From Chrysomallon squamiferum (Eukaryota; Mollusca; Gastropoda; Neomphalida; Peltospiridae), in the NCBI GenBank assembly GCA_012295275.1, contig CM022670.1:32141938-32205937 (forward strand): a DNA stretch of 64,000 nt. Reading direction: 5' to 3'. Position numbers and translations under genes: made by a program. A model generated the notes under the pieces. It was not told the origin of the DNA. It was given only the letters and a program-made list of their open reading frames with translations, and made no database searches. Within the stretch, counting starts at the first letter, position 1; each line of letters opens with the position of its first letter. Positions 13,425 through 27,886 of the stretch are shown here, one piece after another.

Positions 13425-13570
13425 GAGTCATATCTCATAATTTTTATTGTCACGGGCACAAGCTGTTCCCTTTTCAGGATTTAGGCACAGATGGTTTTTA
13501 GACAAGTGACAAACAGGTACAGCACACAGCAGTACCAAGTTTTGTTTTGTCAGTCGCCAGCCTGTATAAT
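13425..13570. promoter_or_regulatory. higher-complexity non-coding island
   Basis: About 145 bp, with TTTATTGTCACG and CAAGTGACA-type motifs. No coding support. Possibly regulatory. Confidence 0.2.
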
Positions 13571-13760
13571 AGATTAAAAAATATATCAATGTAGATCTCC
13601 CTGCACCTTTTTTGGGGTCATTTTTCCTTCTCCCTAGGTTACTGAAAATAATCCTTTCTCTGCTTTACAGCTGTGCATTTTACTGTTTGTATTCAGAAAT
13701 AGAGACTAAAAAAAATAAATAAAAAAATGACAAAAAATATTCATTGGCTTTCAATACCAT

Positions 13761-13770
13761 GTGTGTAAGT

Positions 13771-13840
<70 letters not shown>

Positions 13841-13850
13841 GGAGAGATTG
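13761..13850 (+). repeat. compound (GT)n(GA)n microsatellite
   Basis: A GT run of roughly 17 units passes directly into a GA run of about 16 units, then into imperfect GAGGGG repeats. The purine-rich part could adopt non-B DNA. Confidence 0.95.
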
Positions 13851-14714
13851 GGGGGTGAAGGTGTAGCATGTGTTTTAACAAAAATCCAATACTTTATGAA
13901 CAAGATTCAACTTGTAAATGTGCTGCATATTATGTGTGGCAACAGGTGGTGGGTGGCTTGACTAATAAATAATTCTGAAATACCCAGTAATATTTATATG
14001 GCAAAATTCACAATAACATCATGGTTTTCATCATACTAATAACAAAAACAGACTTTTACAAATTAAAATAGAATATCAAGTCAAAACAAAAACTTAAGTG
14101 TTAACAGATTTTTGTTTAATGGTAATTATAGGTTTTAATAGAGATAAAATATAATGAATTTATCATCATCATCAAATATAAAATAATTCACAATGCTTCA
14201 GCTATGACACATGATCAAAATCATCCTTTTATTTCCCATTCCAACTAATAGCAATCACAACCTTATGAAGTTTTATTAAAGGTTTACAAAAAGCCATGTA
14301 AATGAGGAAATGGCTAGAAAAAATCTATTGCTATTTAATGATAAAAAAAATGTTCACATTCTTGACAGATTAAAATGTGTTGAGGTATATATTTTTTTAA
14401 TCATTTAGCAAACCCATTTATCTTATTGTTTGAAATGATTCATTAGCGTATGTCACTTTACTCACATTTTAATGTCCTTTTTTAAAAATAAGCATAACCC
14501 ATCAGCAGAATTACAGATATTATCCAGTAACTAGTAAAAACATGAATATAACAGTACACACACAGACATATGCACATACACACAGATTATGTATTTTCTG
14601 GATTTTGATATTTAAAGAAAAAAAAAGCACCCCAGAAATGAACTTCTAAGACTGAGTTTTTTTCCTCCCCCTTCTATATGAAATATATTAAGTTCATCAT
14701 ACCTAAGAAACTAA

Positions 14715-14716
<2 letters not shown>

Positions 14717-14769
<53 letters not shown>

Positions 14770-14770
14770 A
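14717..14770 (+). repeat. (GT)n microsatellite
   Basis: About 20 perfect GT units followed by a short AGAGAG tail. Confidence 0.95.
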
Positions 14771-15624
14771 AAAAGGTAAAATTTGTGGTAATTTACAAAC
14801 AAATTTCAACTAACTAGATAAAACAATAAAGTATTTTAATACTTTTTACACAGACTGTAATAATGTACATGTAAAAGCTACTTCCTATAAAATGACAAAA
14901 AGGCAGATTCGAGGATAATATTTCAGAAAAATGATGCAGTATTGTACATGTAGAAATAAGCACCACAGACTGAACTGAATGGTGCAAAAAGGCTTACGAT
15001 ATGAAGAAGAAGAAAAAACAGAAGTTAAAGGAGAGAGAAAGGCAGGGCTAAAAAGATAAATATGTACAAACAAATACACTCTCAGTTTCTCATATATAAA
15101 TTAGGATATACTATGTAACCCAGAACATTTGATAAACAGCAGTTTTTCAACATTTAATCTATTGGGGGAAAAAATCCACTAAAATTAAATATTGTTTTTA
15201 ATACTTGAAAACAAGATACACTTAAGTTTAATGCTCATCAAAATAAGATGCATAAAAGAAGACCTTGAATTATATCTGAACATAAAAATAAAAGAATGTT
15301 GATGGCACACTGGAATAAAGTACACACTATTTTCAAAAATAAAAGTGGAAAAGCACCATATAAATCATTAGATAAACTTGTTTAAAAGATAACAAATCAT
15401 GTTTACATTTATAATTATACAAATTTGATTATTAACTGCAGACCTTATTCAAAATATAGTTCAGATGTACTTGTGCAGTTTAAAAAAATAATAATAATAA
15501 TAATAAAAAAATCCTTCTTTGCTTTTCATTAGTTTTCTAAATATTTCTAATTTTATTAATATTATTTTTTAAAAGGACAGTTTTTTTTTCTGTTTTTTTT
15601 AAAAGAAAAAAATATAGATCTGAA

Positions 15625-15910
15625 GAAGTACTTAATCCCTCTCGCAGCCAAAACACATTTATGGGAGTTAACCCCCAATGTTCACAGCTGACAGTCGCAT
15701 GTAAAGGCTGGGTATTCATTTCAGTCATAGCTTCTCTGAAATAGCTGACAAGAGTTGAAAAAGATGGGCAGATGGCTAAGTTAATAGCCCTGTTTCAAAT
15801 GAATGGGCTCAGCATGGTGAAATGATTCCCTGGCTGCAAGCAAAGCTAGCTAAACTGGCTCAATCAATCCAGCAAACACATAGCTGGGAAACATTTGGTT
15901 ATCAGCTGTA
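15625..15910. promoter_or_regulatory. higher-complexity non-coding island
   Basis: About 285 bp with few simple repeats, several CAGCTG-type and CAGATGG E-box motifs and a TCAATCAATC tract. The minus-strand frame at 15537-15728 is not supported as an exon. Possibly regulatory. Confidence 0.25.
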
Positions 15911-17223
15911 CCAACATAATGTAACTTTCAGAAGAAAAAAAAATGTTAATATTTATTTGAAAAAGCAGATGAAAAAAAATAAAAAAAATAAAATAAAATA
16001 AAATAATAAAGAACACTGTCATGGAAGACTGAAAATATTTATTTTCAGTTTTTAAAATATTGTGAACATATGAAGGTTACAAGCAACACATTTTATTTTT
16101 CAAAATAAATAATAAAATACTATTAGAGATACAAACCATAATAACTCTTATGTCTGTAAAATATCTGCAAAAAAGGAAAATTCAAAATGGAAAATTTAAA
16201 CTGACTAATTCTGAATTACTAATTCGGAAACTAATCCCTTAACATTGAGCAAAGTCCCCAGTCAGTCATGAAGAGAATCCAGACAATAAAACGATACTTT
16301 CTTCTTCTCCTTCCTAAGTTTAGAAATCTGATCAACAGCAGCTGCAGATGACAGTCATCAAGTTAACTGAGATAACCAGATCCAAAAAAACCTTTCAAAA
16401 TGATGCAACACAATCTTGTTTGCAACCGAGCAAAAATACAATACAAGAAAAAAGAATAAATTTATTTTTGCACCATTAAGGAAAAAAATCCCTCATTTTA
16501 GAAACTGTATTAATTTTAGTAGTGATGTGGCCACTATATTATATATTTTCTTGTAATGAAACTGTGTCAATAGTGTGTACTGGAACATTATAAAAATATT
16601 ATAATCCAGTAATTTAACAAAAAAAACAAGCCATGATATACTATAATATGCCTCCTGAAGTTTAAAATCTTAATAATTAAAGAATCAGAAGTTTTAATTT
16701 AGAAAACGTATTTTAAAATGATTGCCGTACATACACAGTTATGTAGGTACAACTTCAATATAAAAATTATTAGATGTGTAAAAACAATACTGATTATCAC
16801 ATAGAAATATTACTGAACAAATTAATGAAAAATTTTACTCATGTTATTGATGACTTTCTGACCTTGTTACTTACTAAATAAACCTCTTTTAGCTCAATTA
16901 CACAAATAAAAAATACATTTACACAAACTAAAATGGTGAAAATATATGATGAAAAAAACCCTACTATGCTGAACTTATTCTTCTTTTTTTTAACACCTCA
17001 AAAAACATGACAGCACACACCACCACAATAAACCACTGACATTATTACAAGGTAATGGAATCATTATTTCAGATTTAACCTTGGACCAAATTGTAACACT
17101 TTGGCATCATCTTAAAAGATCACAACCTCAGTATCTAACAAGGTAAACAAAATTATATTTTTGCTCAAAGACTGTTTAAAAAAGTGATGAATCAATGAGA
17201 GTGATGTGAAAATAGAAAGATTA

Positions 17224-17412
17224 TCCAAAGTGTGTGAAGTATGCAACCACTTGCAGCAGAATTCCTTTAGCACCTTCAAAGGTGGCCTTCTCATCAGTTT
17301 CAAGCAAAGTGAACAGAATGTGTTTGGAAAGTAGTACATTAATTACTAGAAGTGTTTCTTCTCTGGTATCACCATCTGGTCTTTGTCCAGAGCAGGCATG
17401 TTTTAACCAAGA
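17224..17412 (-). pseudogene. unrecognised protein-like fragment (63 codons, stop to stop)
   Basis: The minus strand is open for 63 codons between TAA stops at 17413-17415 and 17221-17223. The translation reads like real protein, with charged and hydrophobic alternation such as SWLKHACSGQRPDG, TREETLLVINVLLSKH and ATFEGAKGILLQVVAYF. That is unusual for this A/T-rich DNA. It has no initiator ATG at its front, no good splice acceptor just upstream and no good donor at its end. A decayed retrocopy fragment or a single exon of an unidentified gene are both possible. I do not recognise the family, and no function is proposed. Confidence 0.35.
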
Positions 17413-18614
17413 TTAGATAAAAACAAACAATCCCTGATCTACCTTCAGAAGTAAAATTTAAAGTAAATAAATATATATACATTATGTGATAATATGAAGG
17501 CAATGAAAAGTTCCATGCTTCAAGCCTACTTTTAAAAAAAAGATAAAAAGAATCACTTTTTGGAAATTATTAATACTGATACACTATCCATGTTCTGCAA
17601 TACATAAAGTTGAAAAAGAACCGAGGGTGAAAACTTCCATGCTACGAGCCAGTATTAAACAAATGCAGACAGATTTATTTCATTACTTTATTAATGAGTG
17701 TAATGTGCTGTACTGACTCTGATCTGTAATAACATTCTTACAAAAAACATATTACAGATTTAAAATAAAATGTGTCAAGAACAAAATGAAGGGTTACACC
17801 ATTAATCATTTTCCATCATTAGTTAAAACATTTAAACCAATGAATCAATATTTCTGTAAAATGTAAGTTTAAAATATTAATATTAATCTATTAATCCATT
17901 ATTTATACAATCAGGTGACACATGTTTACAGAAATTATCAAAATCAATATCACTGAAACGTTTATCAAAAATAAACTTGTGTTAATATTTCTGTGAAAGG
18001 GACATTCAGGAAAGAAGAAGTTTTAGAAGCTATGCTTTTTAGACCACTAAATATTACATAAGAAATAAAAATAACCATAATGTGAATACATTTCGAGCTA
18101 ATGTAAATGAACTAAAGAGGATCTGTAAAATTGAAAGCATATGGCAAGAATGGTCAACATTTATGAATGAAGCTTCCTCAGAAATGATTAGGAATATCTT
18201 CAGCTGAGAAAATAATCATTCAGTGCATTCCTGTACTGACAAAAAAAAAAAGAATCAAGAAAAAAGTGAACTCTAGCTGTTAGTTGACACTGCCATGTTT
18301 CCAGACTTCCTCATCTGTGAAATATAAAACCTCCCAGTTCAAAGTCAGCAGGCTTCTCCATCTTAACACAAAACACCTTTACCAGATCATCTACTTCTGC
18401 ATGCTAAACTGCTGAGCTGACTGAACCTCTCATCCTCTCAGCATCCTCCAATATTTCAACTCCAGTACAAAAACATACATACTAATTTATAAAATATTAA
18501 TTTTAAATACATATAGACACACAGGCACACACAAATACTTTAAAAGTCATTTAATTAAAATCAAAAACAGATGTACACATCACTTATTTATAGAAATATG
18601 TATCATTACATGTA

Positions 18615-18655
18615 TGTGTGTGTGTGTGTGTGTTTTGAGAGAGAGAGAGAGAGAG
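18615..18655 (+). repeat. compound (GT)n / (GA)n microsatellite
   Basis: A short GT run and a short GA run separated by TTTT. Confidence 0.9.
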
Positions 18656-20459
18656 TAACAAACACACACAGTTATATCACATATAATACTAAGCAAATGT
18701 TTACAACATACACTGCAACAGAAAGCAAAAATAATTTTAAAATTGCTTAGATAAAATTGCATCAGAACACCATCATAAAATATATAAATTAAAAAAATCA
18801 ATTTATAGTAACTAACCTTTAGCAAATAGAGCATTTTAGATGTAATTGCCTTTTGGTTTGAATCACCTCTTTTTATTTTTGCTAATTATGTATCATTTAA
18901 GGCTAAGGGTTATTTTTTTCAAATTAGATATAGATTTACTACTTTATTTAGTTATTTATTTACATAAATTAATTAAATTTCACAGAGAAAGATGTTTTTA
19001 CTTGTCTTCTTTCTACCAGTACATATACTTACTGATGAAAAGTATGGGTTTATAGACCGATACATATACAAAAAGGACATGCACAGACACACAGAAATAA
19101 TCTTCATTTTTACTGTAATTTTATTAGAATATAAAATCTTTTTATTAAATGCCAATCTTTATGTTAATTTTGACACACATAATGTGACATATACTGTTTT
19201 AAAAATTACTGCTGGCGAAATTTCAAAATTTTTATTTAATGTTATACATATCAATAACAATTACATGAATCAAAAAGTTTTTAAAATTTCAGTCTTTTTC
19301 ACACCAATTCACAAAGCAGTACTAAACATTCACTCAAACACACACATTCACAAATACGCTATCACAGAAACACATGAACACACACACACACACACACATG
19401 CGTTCTATCACAGCACTGTGTTCCCACACTTGTGCACTCAGGTACAGCTAGTGTAATATAATGAAGGTGGAGCTGAAAATCTCAGTGGATTTCTATTATC
19501 TACAGGCGACAGTTGCACAACAGCCAGATTAACATGAGACTTGCTGCTATCTGAAGGAAGTTGTTCAACATATGATCACTTACTTCTGTTGAGAGCTGAT
19601 AACTGCAAAGTAACTCTGTAACAAAATTCATGTCAGTATATTGTTTCAATGAAGACTTTAGCGTTCAAGATAACATTATTTTTCAGTCCAAACTGAATAT
19701 CCTGTCCAGAAAACTGATATGTTATTAATTTAATGTCATGTCACAAAATAAAAAGAAGACACATTTAATAATGTGTTATATATATATATTTTTAGATGTA
19801 CATTAAAAATGCAGGAGATATTAAAATTTAAATGCAAATAGTCAATAGTTAATGTCACTTAATGTATGTGTTGAGTTGTTATTTATCATCTTTTTATGAT
19901 TCTGTAAGGTATGATATTAAAATTTAATTTAACACACCCATATAGTTTTTTATTTTGTCATAGACATCAGTTATTTGTTAAAAATTTCATACAGGTGTAG
20001 TGGACAATATTTCCATTATAGCTATTTTTTTATAATATTTGATATAACAATGTTCTGTACTTAGAAGCCCATAGCTTATGTGAAACAATTATTTTATATT
20101 CTTGATGTATATTATTTTAAACAAAATATAGAACCTAAACACAAATATCAAGATTCATAGCATTAAACATATACGAGTAAAATAGCTGACCAGTGTTTCA
20201 GTTTTGTATAGAAGTACACCAAAATTAAAAACCATTTCTAATAAAATTGTGTTACTTTTCTGTAAAATGTTAATTAGAATATACATGATAATGCAATTTG
20301 AATTCCATAATTTCAACTTTTTAAGAGAATACATAAGAATTATAAATAGAAACATGCACCTTTTTATCTTTAAAGGTTTTTATGCACAATAAATAAAAGT
20401 GAAAATATTTGAAGAATAAATCGTTACTCTGACATTTGGTTTTCTTTCAAAACAAGTGT

Positions 20460-20660
20460 TTATGACCGCTTTGCTCCACTTCAGTCAGATTAATTTTTTT
20501 TTTGAAGTGTGATCCCTGAATCTAGCCTTCTTTTTAACCTCCTGGGTGTTTTGATGAATTACAAATGTAGGTAGATTAGGTAATTGATCTTGCTAAACGA
20601 CTGTCTGCAATAAAGTGCAGACAAGGGTATAAAATTCAAGTGTGCATGCACTCAACCTGG
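20460..20660. promoter_or_regulatory. higher-complexity non-coding island
   Basis: About 200 bp of mostly non-repetitive sequence around a poly(T) tract, with homeodomain-like CAGATTAAT and GGTAATTGAT motifs. No coding signal. Possibly regulatory. Confidence 0.2.
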
Positions 20661-22739
20661 GATTAACTCAGTGGAAATAGGAGAATAACAGAAAAAATAC
20701 AACCTTAAAAGTTAAAAGTAAAAAAATATGTATGATATATGAGTTAGATAAGAGTTTAAAGGGGAAGTGAGATAATTAAAGGAAAAGCTGGTAATTTACT
20801 ACTTGCTGTTAATTTACTAGCAGACATTTACACAAAAGAAGAAACCTGTATCTGTTAATGCCAGGAGCTATTGCCTTCAATATTACTGTGTGCAAGATGC
20901 TGGTAAAATGTTCATGTTTGACATTGCAATTACAGCACAATGGCTGGATTATAATTTAATGAGATAGTCTTATAAAACTTCAAATGTAAAAGTAAAGGAT
21001 ACATTTTTTTATCAGATGAAATAAGTAAATATTACTCATTATAATTTCTTTTAACTCAAAAACATGTAAAAGAAGAATTTAAACCAGATTCAAATTAACT
21101 TTCAATGCTCTTCTTGAATAAAAGTTAAACTGTATTTAATTTACTTTTTATTAAACTGGATTTTATTTGCTTTTTATTAAACTGTGGTTTTGTTTTGGTG
21201 AAATACCGTTAAAAAGTAAGGTTGACAAAACCCCATAAAATAGTATTGAGTTTGTGATTGATTATACAATTGAGGCAACTGAAGAATGAAAGATGATTAT
21301 CAATGATACCTCAAACTGTTTTAATGCCAACATTTATTAGGTGTCAACTATGTCTTTGTACAATACTGACATGATGATATAACAGAAAAAAATAAATATA
21401 TTATAGCCAGTTGGAGAGCTCTTATTTTAGCTTTATTTTATATACAGATCTGTACCTTAGGATGTTACAAAACACAGCCTTGAACAAATCACAGAACACT
21501 GTTAGAATGGGAAAGAGAAATGGTTCTCTGGGTGCAGTAAGACTGAAACTGGATAATTAGTACAGCAGAGTAAAGGACTGGATTTGTTTAAACAGTTTGA
21601 ATGTGTCAGAAATGCAAATGTGAATTTTGTTCTGCAATGTCTGCATTGGTTATTGTTTTACAAATGTTGATTTAAGTACAGATGTACTTCTTCAATGATC
21701 AGACATTTTCAGAGACCTGCAATTCTAAAGTAAAAAAATTCTTTCTACATTAGTAAATAGATATAGCTATGAAAGACACTGAAAAAACAGTTACGTCAAT
21801 GTCATATTACTTTACTGTGGACATAGTTATACCACAAATTTGGAAAAAGTATTCATCAACCCCTATTATGAAAGGTAATGGAAATGTACATAAAAAACAG
21901 ATTTGTAGCAACTAATCTGGTGAAAATTATGAAAACTACAAGTCTGCCAGATTAGCAAAATTTCCATCAGATGAAGAGGCTTTCCAGCAAGAGTGTTGAA
22001 TGAAGCAGAAAATTAAAGATCCTCAAATGACCAAGATGGTGAGGGTGATAAAAATATCACGTTTTGAAAGTTATCAGCAGCAGCTGATTACAAGATACAT
22101 ATCTCCATGTGTACAGCATGCAGATAAAAAATAAAAAATACAAGTGGCTACTCCTTGCCTGCAGACATAAATATAAGAAGTGCATAGTCTGATCTTTCAA
22201 GTCAACAACATGCATATTAAGGCCATTGATAACACACACAATAAACAACTACTTAGCATATTACATAAACAAGAAACAAATATTTTTAAATACAGGACTT
22301 GTACAGCCAGTAATTAAGAAAATGTAAGTAAATAATTACATACAACAAAACAATAAAAAAATTATTTTTTTAAATTTGTTCTTTTATTGGTTAAAGTAAT
22401 TTTCTTAGTTTCTGAATTTTTGCTATGGTTGTTCATGTGTGTATGTGTGAGGGGAGATATAAAACTTTATAAAACTGAAGTTAACATTTGTGATTTATTT
22501 TATCTTAATTTATGCTCAGAGGTAAGGTCTGGAGAAGCTTGCTATATTTGTATTTACAACAAATGAATTTAATGAACAAATCTCAAGTAAATACCATGTA
22601 CTAGTATACTGGAATTTACGACTTTTACTCACTTTAACTGAATTTATCAGTATTGCTGTATATCAACTTCAAAAAAACTAACCAATAAATTTAATACTAA
22701 AAATGGCCTCAGAGCAATACGATGACAAACTGAATTTAC

Positions 22740-22990
22740 ACTTAAGTGCGGCCTAAGTATATGAACTGAATTTACACTAACTGGCACAGACCATCTGATA
22801 GGGAAATCTGGCTACTGTCTGTCTTTGATTAGAACTCTGGAAGAGCAAGTATCCAGAGATTTGAGGGGTGATGTGGTGAACTTTCTACTGCCTCCAGGCA
22901 TCTGTGTCATAATTAAAATGGAAATTTGGTTTGCCAAAAATTATTACAAACAGCTGGAGATGTGAGAAATTGTGGCAGTAATTTGCGAAA
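22740..22990. promoter_or_regulatory. higher-complexity non-coding island
   Basis: About 250 bp of balanced composition with no simple repeat and no supported open frame; it includes CAGACCATCTG-like and TTTGATTAGA motifs. Possibly regulatory. Confidence 0.25.
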
Positions 22991-25379
22991 ATATTATCTT
23001 AACACAAAACAATTAGATCCAATTACTGAAATGTTTAGCCGGTTAAACAGTAACAATACAATTCACCAAGTGCATTATCTGATAATATATTTGTATTAAT
23101 AATTATAATAATAATTTTAAAAACTCATTATACTATAGATATAAACATTACCAAGCATATAACATCACATTTAATGTACTAAAATAAATTACAAATTTTA
23201 CTGACCAAACTATATAAAAGACAACATTATTTCTATTTCCAGGTTTCTGATCTAATCTGATCTTCAATACAGTTAATTACAATATTTTTTCAAAATTAAA
23301 ATAGTATGGCATGACAAGAGTGTGATGTAAGGGAAATAACTGCTGTTAGAATAATAGAGGCAGAACAAATTTGTGGAGACTCAAGCTATGTAAGCTTTTA
23401 ACACTTGTTACGAAGAAGAATGAACAAGAAATATTACAAGTAAATCAGTTATTGAAACTACAGCTGAATATTTTTTTATATAAAGAACATCCTACAATTA
23501 AAGTAAATCTGTGAATACATCATTCTTAAATATAAATTTCTTTATTTTTGTATTTATTAATTCATATAAAAATGGACATGTTCTCACTCCTGCCAAAATT
23601 TACTGATATTAAAAAGGTGTATCATGACCATGCAGCAAAAAATAAAAAAGTTATTAATTTAACTATCAATTTAAATGTCTAGGATAACCATATGGTGAAA
23701 TGTATAGAAAGTCTTTTTACAAAAATGCAATAAAATTTAAATTAAGTAAATGTCATGTAAAGACTGAGTGCCCATAAATCTTAAAATGAAGCCTCCATTT
23801 TGAAATATATTGGATACTAAACATGCAATCAAAACCATACACACACCATAGACTATACAAGTGCATAATTTTTTTTCAAATACGGTTTGGTGCAACAGTT
23901 TGGCTTCAATGCTTTAACTGATACAGCAAAACATTTGTAGTTTTTTTTAATTAATTTCTCCATATTCTCTTATTCAAGTCTCAATTTACTTGCATATACC
24001 ATTCTTTTAGTTTTCTTTGGAGAACAACACTATACAGTAATCATACATTTCTTTAAAAAAATATATATATATATTACAATTCAGTTTTAAAATATGTATA
24101 CTGCCAGAGGAATAATATGCAAGAGAAGCATTTTTTTTTTTTTTTAATTATTAATACCTTTTTTATTTGTTAAGATTTATAAATCATGCTTAAATAAAAC
24201 ATTTCAATTTATGTGCATGAAAATTATTTGCTATCTCAGTTTGAACAAAATGAAAAGAAACGTAAAAAGAAAAAAATATGATTAAAACAATCAGTACTCT
24301 GTTTCTGGAGGAAATTATTATTAAACTGACTGTTACTCATCACATATAGTTGAAGACAACAATTCAAAACCTTGTTAGAAATGTTCTTCTGATTTAAAAC
24401 AAATAATGTATACAAATGATATAACTACCATAAGGATGCTTATTTTCAGCACAGTATTTTGTGTTTGAATATTGTTCCACGTTATATTTTTCAAGATGAA
24501 AGAAAATAAAATTGCAATCTTTCTTCATCAATCTAATCTTTGTTGATGAAAAAAACTTTGTAAACAAAAACAAAATATAAAAATTTAATGTAAAGCAATG
24601 ATCAAAATACGAACAGGATGACAACTAGTGAAAGATGAAATTAGCGGTAAAGACTGGTTGCCTACTAAAGGAAATGGCAAACGAAGGTAGCTCAGTCTTT
24701 GTAGTCAATGTGCTTTTCTTAATTTTTCTCTACATGGCTTAATGTGTAATTACAGTATAAATAATAAGCAGAGAACAAAATTATAACTTTTCAAATTTAT
24801 ACATTTCTAAAGTTCTGTGATAATTCAGGTTTTATGGAAACTGTATAAAAGGTCTGGTAATGTTATTTTCTGAAAATTATCTAGTACCAAGATGTGACAT
24901 TACAATATAGTATATATATCTTTTTTCATAAATTAATATTTAAGAGCTGAGTTAATAATACAAAAACATTTATTATTAAAATATCTTTGTAGACTTTCAA
25001 AAAGTCAGTATACCCTATAAAAATTAATAATATAGGAACAGGAAGTTTAAAAAATAAAACTGAAGTAATAAAATAAAGGAAATGTATACACAATATGAAT
25101 TACTTACAATTGATGTGCATTCCACAATAATCTGTTACTGAAAATAATTCCATGTACAATCAGATTTAATTATCACGGTAAGAAAAAACCCAGTATATAT
25201 TGTATTTGTGTTTTAGAATCTTCTAACTCGGCCAACAGGACAGGATATTTACAATTACTAATAATTACTAGCCAGTTCTCACAGGAAAAGACAGTTAAAA
25301 CAGTCATATTCAGAATGTGTGGGTGTAAATGCTATTAAACTTGCATGTCTGTTGTGGGTACTGTATTTGTGAATTATAT

Positions 25380-25760
25380 TTTACTTAAAGATGTACATTT
25401 TAAATAAACAATTGGTGAACTGTAAACATTTATATTCCAAGTAAGTAACCACAAAGCTGTAATTTGTTAAGATATATACTCCACATGAACAATCAGTCAA
25501 GTTTATAAAGATCTGTATTCTAAATAAATGATGACAGGATTATACATATTCTGAACAAACATTCAGTGAATTGAAAATAAATATAAACATATGTATTCTA
25601 AATAAACTGAACGGTAAAGATTTAATAGTTTCCATGCTTAGGATTTTAAACAATATGCTCAGAATTATGCAGTACTTGAAATACTCTGAATGTGTGGTGT
25701 AAATAAACAATCCCTGAATGGTAAAGAAATGTATTCCAATCAAACTGCAAACACTTAATT
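25380..25760. repeat. strongly diverged tandem repeat, about 55-65 bp
   Basis: A phrase of the type GTATTCTAAATAAAC ... TCAGTGAA ... GTAAA recurs about six times with irregular spacing. Similarity is weak but consistent in order. Confidence 0.4.
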
Positions 25761-27361
25761 ACCAGGTTTGGAATTTTAAAACAATTATTTTCACAATAAA
25801 GCATCCCTTATAAATATCATTAAATGTAAAATCAGTGATTTGTACTGTACTATTAGTAGTAGTAGTACTAATAGCATTCATAATTTATTTATTCAGTTTA
25901 GAAATAATATTTAAAAAAAAAAATGTTTCTTTTAAAATAAATTAAAAATTACAAAACTCACACAAATAATTTCTCTATTCAGAATTTGATCACACATATA
26001 ATTATAAAACGATCATTGCAAAACTGAACATTTAACCATAAGTTCAAAAGAAAGTAAACTGTCTCTATATGAAAAAATGTTTTAAATTCAAAAAGTTTTT
26101 GTAAAGCAAGATGAATTTTTTTAATATTTAATTATCTGCTATCATAAACTTTCAACAATTTTTCCATAGATCAAAGACTTAAAATTAAGTTCTACTGAAA
26201 ACATTCTGGATGTTCTTGAAAAGAAAGATTTTAATTATCTCCTACTGTCATAAACTTTCAGCTGCCACATTTCATAAAAAAAAATATATATATATATAAA
26301 AAATATGAAGAAAAATTAAAAACTATCACCTCTCTTCTGCCGTGAATTATTAAAATCAGATTTTATTTATTTGTGATTGTCAAAGTGTTTGTTATTAATA
26401 TGCTGATAAATATTTTGACCAACTTTGTATTTATTGACTCATTCAACATTAGATACATGATAATTTATTTTTAAAAATATCTAAATCTGCCATTAAAATA
26501 TTCTTTCTTTCAATACTTTTACAATCTATTAAAAAAGGAATATGCCACTTGTTATAAATATCTTTTTTATCTGAAGTAAATATTTAATGTACTTATTTAT
26601 TATACAAATTAATATTACAGTTAAACTAATTTTCAAAACATTTATTCTTTAATTTTATTTTGTCAGAAGAAATTTGTATTTAAAATTAATCTGAATAATT
26701 ATTTTCTTTACTACTCAAGTTTCAACAAATCAATGGCCTCTTTAATTTGTAAATAAAAATATATCATAATGGAAAAACTGAACATTTCAAAGGACTAGAA
26801 CATTAAACTATTCTATTTGTAAAATGAACCATATAAGTAAAAATGTGATGACAGAATTGGAAATGTTGCAAATCTATCAATTTAATATTTGATGCAAATA
26901 TATGTAAAACTTGATAAATATATTTCTTTAAACACTTTTACAAATTTTATTTTATTTTTTGAATGTCTTTATTAGAGGTTCTGTAATATATTTATTAATT
27001 ACTTTTTTACAACATTAAAACAATATGTAACACTTTTTACTATAAAAAAAAAAAAAAAATAAAAAAAAACTTTAATCTTAAAGAGCCAACAAAAACACAC
27101 ATGCTAAAATACATCAAAAAACAAACTGCAAATTTATACACCAAAATTTCATAAAACAGTTTTTTAATAAATGTAAATTATTTAATGTTTTCTACCCTTG
27201 GTATAGAATATACAAAAATATATTACATCTACATCAAATTAAAATGAAATTAATATCTTACTTTTGACACCAAAATTAAAAAAAATTGCATGTTAATTAG
27301 ATGATTACACAATAGATATGTAACAGTTTAAATTAAAATGTTATATAATGAAGTAATGAAA

Positions 27362-27365
<4 letters not shown>

Positions 27366-27397
<32 letters not shown>
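27366..27397 (+). repeat. (AT)n microsatellite
   Basis: About 16 perfect AT units, self-complementary. Confidence 0.95.
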
Positions 27398-27403
<6 letters not shown>

Positions 27404-27821
27404 ACATACACACACACAAAATATTGAATAATAAATTGTTCAAATAGCTGAATAATTTTAATTTGAAGATTTTTAAAATAATTTGTTTTGATTTACATAC
27501 AACTCAACCTTAATGTTTGAATGTGACATCTTAATATAAACAATAAAAAATAATGTTTCTTTCAATTTATAAAGAGTAATCAGGTTTTGTTTTAATGTTG
27601 GTTTATTTATTTTATTTTTATTATTATTTTTTTTTTTTTTTAACTGCTTGCTTTTGTTGTTGTTTAGTCCTTTTTATTAAAAGAAATAATTTATCAGTAT
27701 TAATTATTTTATCAGATACAAAAATCTTAATAAATACAATTGGTTCTACAATCATTATACATACTATAGATACACCATTATTTATTTTAAATATACATAC
27801 TTTAGAAATTTGACTATATGA

Positions 27822-27866
<45 letters not shown>

Positions 27867-27886
27867 TATTATTATTATTATTATTA
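27822..27886. repeat. (AAT)n-(ATT)n perfect-hairpin microsatellite
   Basis: About 14 AAT units are followed directly by about 6 ATT units, so the two halves are complementary and can form a hairpin. Confidence 0.9.

Noticed and set aside
18992-19456. Longest plus-strand open frame in the desert, 154 codons
   Set aside because: The translation is driven by A/T composition and ends in His-Thr repeats encoded by an AC microsatellite. It has no domain, no splice context and no protein-like pattern.
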